NCBI GenBank assembly: GCA_965197395.1
Contig: CBDANB010000002.1
Span: 1 to 64,000, forward strand
Direction: 5' to 3'
Length of the DNA stretch: 64,000 nt
From: CAZYFH01 sp965197395
Lineage (GTDB): Bacteria > Acidobacteriota > Vicinamibacteria > Vicinamibacterales > UBA8438
Shown: positions 60,234 through 64,000 of the stretch, piece after piece
Layout of the letters: each line of letters starts with the position of its first letter
Position numbering within the stretch: the stretch's first letter is position 1
Translations under genes and position numbers: made by a program
Notes under the pieces: generated by a model
Database searches by the model: none
What the model saw: the letters and a program-made list of their open reading frames with translations, nothing else
What the model was told of the DNA's origin: nothing

Positions 60234-61370
60234 ATGATTGTCGCACTGATCCGATCTCCTGTCGCCGAGAGCGCCGCGTGTCTCGCCGCGGCGCTCTCGG
60301 CCCCGGGTGAGCCGGGTGACGAAACCTGGGGCGGTGTGCCCTACGAGGAGCGGGTCCACGTCGGATCGTGGATGGTCCCGAGCTACGATCCCGAGCTCGA
60401 TCTGGTGTATGTCGGCACGTCGGTCACCTCTCCGGCGCCGAAGTTCCTGCTCGGCGGAGCCGGCAACACGCACCTCTATCACGACTCGACGCTCGCACTC
60501 GACGGCGAGACCGGCGAGATCCGGTGGTACTACCAGCATCTGAACGACCACTGGGACATGGATCATCCCTTCGAGCGCTTGCTGGTCGATACGGCGGTGA
60601 CCCCGGATCCCAACGACGTGAGCTGGATCAACCCGCGGCTGCGTCCCGGCGAGGTGCGACAGGTCATCACCGGGATTCCGCGCAAGACCGGGGTGGTGTA
60701 CACCCTCGACCGCGCGACGGGCGAGTTCCTCTGGGCCACGCCGACCGTGGCCCAGAACCTCATCAACGACATCGACGGCGCTACGGGCCGGGTCACCGAG
60801 AACCCGGAGGTGGTCTTCAGCGCGTATGGACAGGAGGTCCTCTCGTGCCCGGGCTGGCTCGGCGGGAAGGACTGGGAGGCGGGTGCGTACAGCCCGCTGA
60901 CCAACACCATGTACTACCCGTTGCGCAACTCGTGTGCGCGGGTGCTAGCGACGCCGGACCAAGGGCTCGCCATCTACCAGCTCGCCGCCCGGTTCGAGCT
61001 CGCGCCCGGGACCGACCAGCTCGGCACCGTGCGAGCCATCTCGGCCGAGACCGGCCGCACGCTCTGGCTGCACGAGCAGCGTGCCGGCACCATGTCGCTC
61101 ATGACGACCGGGGGCGGGTTGGTGTTCGGCGGCGACGTCAACGGACGCGTCTGGGCACTGGACCAGGGGACCGGCGACGTGCTGTGGGAGATCAACCTCG
61201 GCTCGCCCATGACCGGGTATCCGATCACGTACGCCGTCGACGGGCGTCAGTATGTGGCCGTCAGCACCGGGACCGCCGCCTCGGCCGGGGGGTTCCTCAG
61301 CCTGACGCCCGAACTCCGTCCCAGTCGGGGGAACAACCTGTTCGTGTTCGCATTGCCGGAGCGCGACTGA
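60234..61370 (+). CDS. PQQ-dependent dehydrogenase, N-terminus missing
   Basis: 378 residues of a quinoprotein beta-propeller: GSWMVPSYDPELDLVYVGTS, HDSTLALDGETGEIRWYYQH, YTLDRATGEFLWATPT, NTMYYPLRNSC and GGLVFGGDVNGRVWALDQGT, GYPITYAVDGRQYVAVSTGT. Full-length relatives have some 550 to 650 residues with signal peptide and further blades before this part, so about 200 residues are absent. The first 20 residues (from ATG at 60234) are unlike the family, so the 5' end was replaced. The family oxidises alcohols or sugars in the periplasm; without export signal and blades this copy should be inactive. Confidence 0.8.
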   Translation: MIVALIRSPVAESAACLAAALSAPGEPGDETWGGVPYEERVHVGSWMVPSYDPELDLVYVGTSVTSPAPKFLLGGAGNTHLYHDSTLALDGETGEIRWYYQHLNDHWDMDHPFERLLVDTAVTPDPNDVSWINPRLRPGEVRQVITGIPRKTGVVYTLDRATGEFLWATPTVAQNLINDIDGATGRVTENPEVVFSAYGQEVLSCPGWLGGKDWEAGAYSPLTNTMYYPLRNSCARVLATPDQGLAIYQLAARFELAPGTDQLGTVRAISAETGRTLWLHEQRAGTMSLMTTGGGLVFGGDVNGRVWALDQGTGDVLWEINLGSPMTGYPITYAVDGRQYVAVSTGTAASAGGFLSLTPELRPSRGNNLFVFALPERD

Positions 61371-61433
61371 GGACGCCCCCTCTAGACTACGATGCGCGGT
61401 GCAGGCGGCAGCGGAGCCGTCGAGGAGGATGCG

Positions 61434-62513
61434 ATGAGGCTGTGGCACATCAATGGGGCGGCGGCGATCGGGATTGCGGTCATGGTGGTCGGCTGCGGCT
61501 CCGGTGCGGAGCAGGAAGCGATTGCGAATGAAGAGGCCGAGACGGTTCCGGCCGCGGCGGCCTACGTGCCGCCGGAGGTCCCAGCCGAATCGCGTGACCT
61601 CACGCAGGCCGATATCGAGCGGCTGATGGAGGAGCTCTCGAACTGGGGACGCTGGGGCGATGATGATCAGCTCGGCGCGGCGAATCTCATCACGCCTGCC
61701 AAGCGCCTGGCGGCGGCGGGGCTGATCACTGAAGGCATCACGGTCTCGCTTGCGCATCGTCTGCTGATCGACGAGGCAGACGACGTGCCCCGGCCGTTCG
61801 AGCGGCGGATGCTCGGTGTGCCGGATCCGAGCGCGGAGCCGGCGTTTCGCGGCGGCGTCAGCGACAACTACAACATCAGCTACCACGGCTACTCGCACAG
61901 CCACATCGATTCGCTCTGTCACATCCTCTACAAGGGGCAGATGTACAACGGCGCCTCGCAAGACACCATCACGGAAGCCGGGTGCAGCAACGCGTCGATC
62001 GTCAATCTCCAGGGCGGCATCGTGACCCGCGGCGTCCTGATGGACATCGCGCGTCTCAAGGGGGAGGACTACCTCGAGCCAGGGACGCCGATTTACGTCG
62101 AGGATCTCGAAGCATGGGAGGCGATGGCCGGGGTGACCGTCCAGCCGGGCGACGCGGTCTTCATCCGCACCGGTCGCTGGGCCCGCCGCGCCGAGGTCGG
62201 CCCGTGGGCGATCGCGCAGAACGCCGCCGGCCTGCACGCCTCGACCATGCCGTGGGTCAAGGCGCGCGGCGTGTCGTTTCTCGGTAGCGACGCGGCGCTC
62301 GACGTCGTTCCTTCACGGGTCGAGGGCGTCGACTTGCCAGTGCACCTGCTGACGATCGTCGCGATGGGGATCGACTTGTTCGACAACCAGGATCTCGAGG
62401 CCCTCGCCGAGACGGCTGCGCGGCTGAGCCGGTGGGAGTTCATGCTGACGGCCGGTCCGCTGGCCGTCGAGACCGGGACGGGGTCACCGCTGAACGCGCT
62501 CGCGATCTTCTAG
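61434..62513 (+). CDS. Cyclase-family lipoprotein (kynurenine formamidase-like)
   Basis: 359 residues. Lipoprotein signal (AAAIGIAVMVVGCGSG with the lipobox Cys at residue 21), then a PF04199 cyclase domain: NWGRWGDDDQLGAANLITPA near 72-91, and the metal-binding HGYSHSHIDSLCH near 146-158, YNGASQDTITEAGCSNAS, GDAVFIRTGRW. Relatives hydrolyse N-formyl or cyclic amide substrates. ATG at 61434 with GAGGAGG upstream; an earlier in-frame ATG lacks a site. It follows the dehydrogenase by 63 bases. Confidence 0.85.
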   Translation: MRLWHINGAAAIGIAVMVVGCGSGAEQEAIANEEAETVPAAAAYVPPEVPAESRDLTQADIERLMEELSNWGRWGDDDQLGAANLITPAKRLAAAGLITEGITVSLAHRLLIDEADDVPRPFERRMLGVPDPSAEPAFRGGVSDNYNISYHGYSHSHIDSLCHILYKGQMYNGASQDTITEAGCSNASIVNLQGGIVTRGVLMDIARLKGEDYLEPGTPIYVEDLEAWEAMAGVTVQPGDAVFIRTGRWARRAEVGPWAIAQNAAGLHASTMPWVKARGVSFLGSDAALDVVPSRVEGVDLPVHLLTIVAMGIDLFDNQDLEALAETAARLSRWEFMLTAGPLAVETGTGSPLNALAIF

Positions 62514-62514
62514 T

Positions 62515-62751
62515 GTGGTCGGCCGTCAGGTCTTCCATGTCCGGCGGTGGACCGGCGACGACCATGTTGATGTGCATCCCGGCCACCCATGCGTGGATGA
62601 TCGGGAGCGCGTCGGCCTCCGGCGAGCGCTGGTGGATGAAGTGGATGTCGAGCCCGTCGATCACCGTCTTGTACTGGTCGAACTCGTTGAGCCGCGCCTC
62701 TTGCGCCCGCCAGTCGAACCCGTCACGCCAGTAACTGATGAGATCTGACAT
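62515..62751 (-). pseudogene. Epoxide hydrolase N-terminal fragment with deletion
   Basis: From ATG at 62751: YWRDGFDWRAQEARLNEFDQ, YKTVIDGLDIHFIHQRS, the EHN domain of epoxide hydrolases. LPIIHAW (the start of the HGWPG segment) is directly joined to VAGMHINMVVAGPPPD, a part that normally lies about 100 residues later; then frame and family are lost. Confidence 0.7.
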
Positions 62752-62891
62752 ACCCGATCGGCGCCGTAGTCCCAGCCGACACCGTCGAGCTGGTCCGGCA
62801 GACGGGCATTGCTGATCACGGCCTCGGATGGAGCAGCGGCGCGAACCAGCACGAGGCGCATTGCCCGGCAATGCTTCGGTACAATCACCCT

Positions 62892-63608
62892 ATGACCGGA
62901 TCCGACGTTCTTGCCTACTTGAAAAAGAATCAGGACGCGCGCGGGATCGCGCACTGGAAGAAGCGGGACGCGACACTGAGCGGCTTGAAGAGCTACGGCA
63001 CCGGGCTGACAAAGCTGCGAAAGTTCGCCAAGCAGATCGGGCGGAATTCGGCACTGGCCCGGAAGCTCTGGAAGTCCAAGGTTTATGAGATGCGGCTTCT
63101 CTCGCTTCTCATTGACGATCCTAGGGTCATGACCCTGGAACAGGCCGAGACGCAGGTCGACGAGCTGGCCGGTGGCCACCTCGCGCACGTCTTCTCATCC
63201 TGCGATGCCCCACTGGCCAAGACGCCGTTCGTGGTTGAGCTCGCCGACAAGTGGATCAAGAGCCGGGATACGGTTCGGAAGCGTTTCCTGGCCCATCTGC
63301 GGTGCGGCTACGGCCTGCTTTACGAGATTTCCAAGGACAAGAGGAAGACCGCCCCGCACGAGGACTATTTCCTGGCCCACGTCGAACGTGTCGACCGGCA
63401 CTACGCGAAGCAGTCGATCCCGGTCCTGATGTCCATGGCCGGGGCCCTGATGGGCATCGGAATGCGAACAAAGAAGCTCAACAAGGCCGCGGTCAAGGTC
63501 GCCAAGACGATTGGCCCAATCGACTTCGACCCGCGTGGTCGTTGCGATCCGTACGACGTAGCCAAGCACCTGACCGGCCCATACGCAACGAAGAGGCTAG
63601 GACTCTGA
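62892..63608 (+). CDS. DNA alkylation repair protein (AlkD-like)
   Basis: A 238-residue all-helical HEAT-repeat protein of PF08713: LRKFAKQIGRNSALARKLWK, VYEMRLLSLLIDDPRVMT, then LADKWIKSRDTVRKRFLAHL and VLMSMAGALMGIGMRTKKLN. AlkD-type enzymes excise alkylated bases without base flipping. The usual catalytic-site Asp and Trp region appears as ELADKWIKS but the substitution pattern places it in the wider family rather than the true AlkD group. ATG at 62892 preferred to 62871. Confidence 0.78.
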   Translation: MTGSDVLAYLKKNQDARGIAHWKKRDATLSGLKSYGTGLTKLRKFAKQIGRNSALARKLWKSKVYEMRLLSLLIDDPRVMTLEQAETQVDELAGGHLAHVFSSCDAPLAKTPFVVELADKWIKSRDTVRKRFLAHLRCGYGLLYEISKDKRKTAPHEDYFLAHVERVDRHYAKQSIPVLMSMAGALMGIGMRTKKLNKAAVKVAKTIGPIDFDPRGRCDPYDVAKHLTGPYATKRLGL

Positions 63609-63630
63609 CCGAACCGCACCCGTCTCGTCA

Positions 63631-64000
63631 TCACTCTCCGTTTTCGAGGCGGAAACAAGGCAGAACCCGCCCGCCGATGTTCGTGGCTCCGAACACTACG
63701 GCATCGCCGACGACAACCGCGCGCCCACCCGGAAGAACGTTGGAGAGCATCACTGGGCCTTCGGCTAGCGTCACGAGCCCTACAACATATGGCGCAGCCG
63801 GTATCCACCCGGGATGGCCGGGTTTCCAGACCTCAGAAAAGGACGTCAGCTGGCCGCGCCCGCTGGCTTCTTCCCAAGTCAAGTCCTCGGACCAGCAATA
63901 CGGGCACATCGCGCGCGGATAGAACACGGCCCTTCCGCAGCCGCCGCAGCGTTGGATCAGCAACCGTCCTGCCTCGGCCGCGTCCCAGAAGGGTTTGGTC
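63631..64000 (-). CDS. DUF35-type zinc-ribbon/OB-fold protein, cut by the window edge
   Basis: The C-terminal 120 residues: rubredoxin-like zinc ribbon (CGGCGRAVFYPRAMCPYC, four Cys) and OB fold (GQLTSFSEVW, AAPYVVGLVTLAEGPVMLSN, GDAVVFGATNI). ChsH2-type proteins partner with thiolases or MaoC hydratases in acyl-CoA breakdown. The frame continues upstream past 63963 (KPFWDAAEAGRLLIQRC), so the true start is outside the window. An adjacent thiolase would be expected there. Confidence 0.82.
   Translation of the reverse strand, partial: TKPFWDAAEAGRLLIQRCGGCGRAVFYPRAMCPYCWSEDLTWEEASGRGQLTSFSEVWKPGHPGWIPAAPYVVGLVTLAEGPVMLSNVLPGGRAVVVGDAVVFGATNIGGRVLPCFRLENGE

Noticed and set aside
60945..62237. 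Minus-strand open frame of 430 codons opposite the dehydrogenase and cyclase genes
   Set aside because: It spans two good plus-strand genes and their gap, with no domain of its own.
1..64000. rRNA genes or complete tRNA genes
   Set aside because: No rRNA-like sequence was seen, and the only tRNA signal is the 3' half at 23164-23209. A covariance search would be needed to exclude others.

Overview
The window is high-GC bacterial DNA with many TonB receptors of the carboxypeptidase-regulatory/Oar type, NfeD-SPFH operons, a PQQ-type dehydrogenase and an AddAB helicase-nuclease. This set fits Acidobacteriota (Vicinamibacteria-like), possibly a host-associated or marine lineage, but no ribosomal marker is present and the assignment is an inference. 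It reads as an accessory region: about half of it is insertion sequences, IS remnants, and pieces of prophage and conjugative element, with many genes cut or frameshifted.

Layout. 0-5 kb: a phage-like block on the minus strand (ParB-fused DNA methyltransferase, small and large terminase, start of an integrase). 5-8.8 kb: a complete IS21-type element, then IS200, IS256, IS3 and ISL3-derived debris. 8.8-10.7 kb: a NrtR-type Nudix regulator divergent from an ARPP-1-like protein, with two perfect 21-bp palindromes between them. 10.8-12.2 kb: IS481, IS110 and IS6 remnants. 12.3-20.1 kb: addA, addB and a PDDEXK_4-type nuclease on the minus strand. 20.5-23.2 kb: a tandem duplication, an IS110 copy, a broken tyrosine integrase and the 3' half of a tRNA-Arg, the likely end of an integrated element. 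23.3-34 kb: a double-HTH gene pair, an outer-membrane barrel, a frameshifted TonB receptor with an EF-hand loop, a sterol-methyltransferase remnant, and a zinc-type (ZnuD-like) TonB receptor. 34-38.4 kb: a decayed mobilisable or conjugative module (ArdC-type antirestriction protein, replication-relaxation-like domain, inverted-repeat region that could be an oriT, TraG/VirD4-like ATPase with frameshifts). 38.6-47.7 kb: transposase fragments around an exported methyltransferase, an IS200 element that separates two uncharacterised minus-strand genes, and a second terminase pseudogene. 47.9-60 kb: two NfeD-SPFH operons facing each other across a nest of IS elements (IS3-type split by IS110, ISL3, IS21) and a guanine-deaminase-like gene. 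60.2-64 kb: more ordinary chromosome (5'-truncated PQQ dehydrogenase, cyclase-family lipoprotein, epoxide hydrolase remnant, AlkD-type protein, DUF35/zinc-ribbon protein).

Two recurrent signals stand out. A 24-bp palindrome (arms TGTCGCAAACGG and complement) occurs four times, at or near the ends of truncated genes, and once directly before the first codons of a serine-resolvase fragment; it looks like a resolvase (res) site. An ISL3 element is present both as a full copy and as a roughly 110-bp end-to-end miniature. Together with the IS load they explain much of the chimeric pseudogene content.
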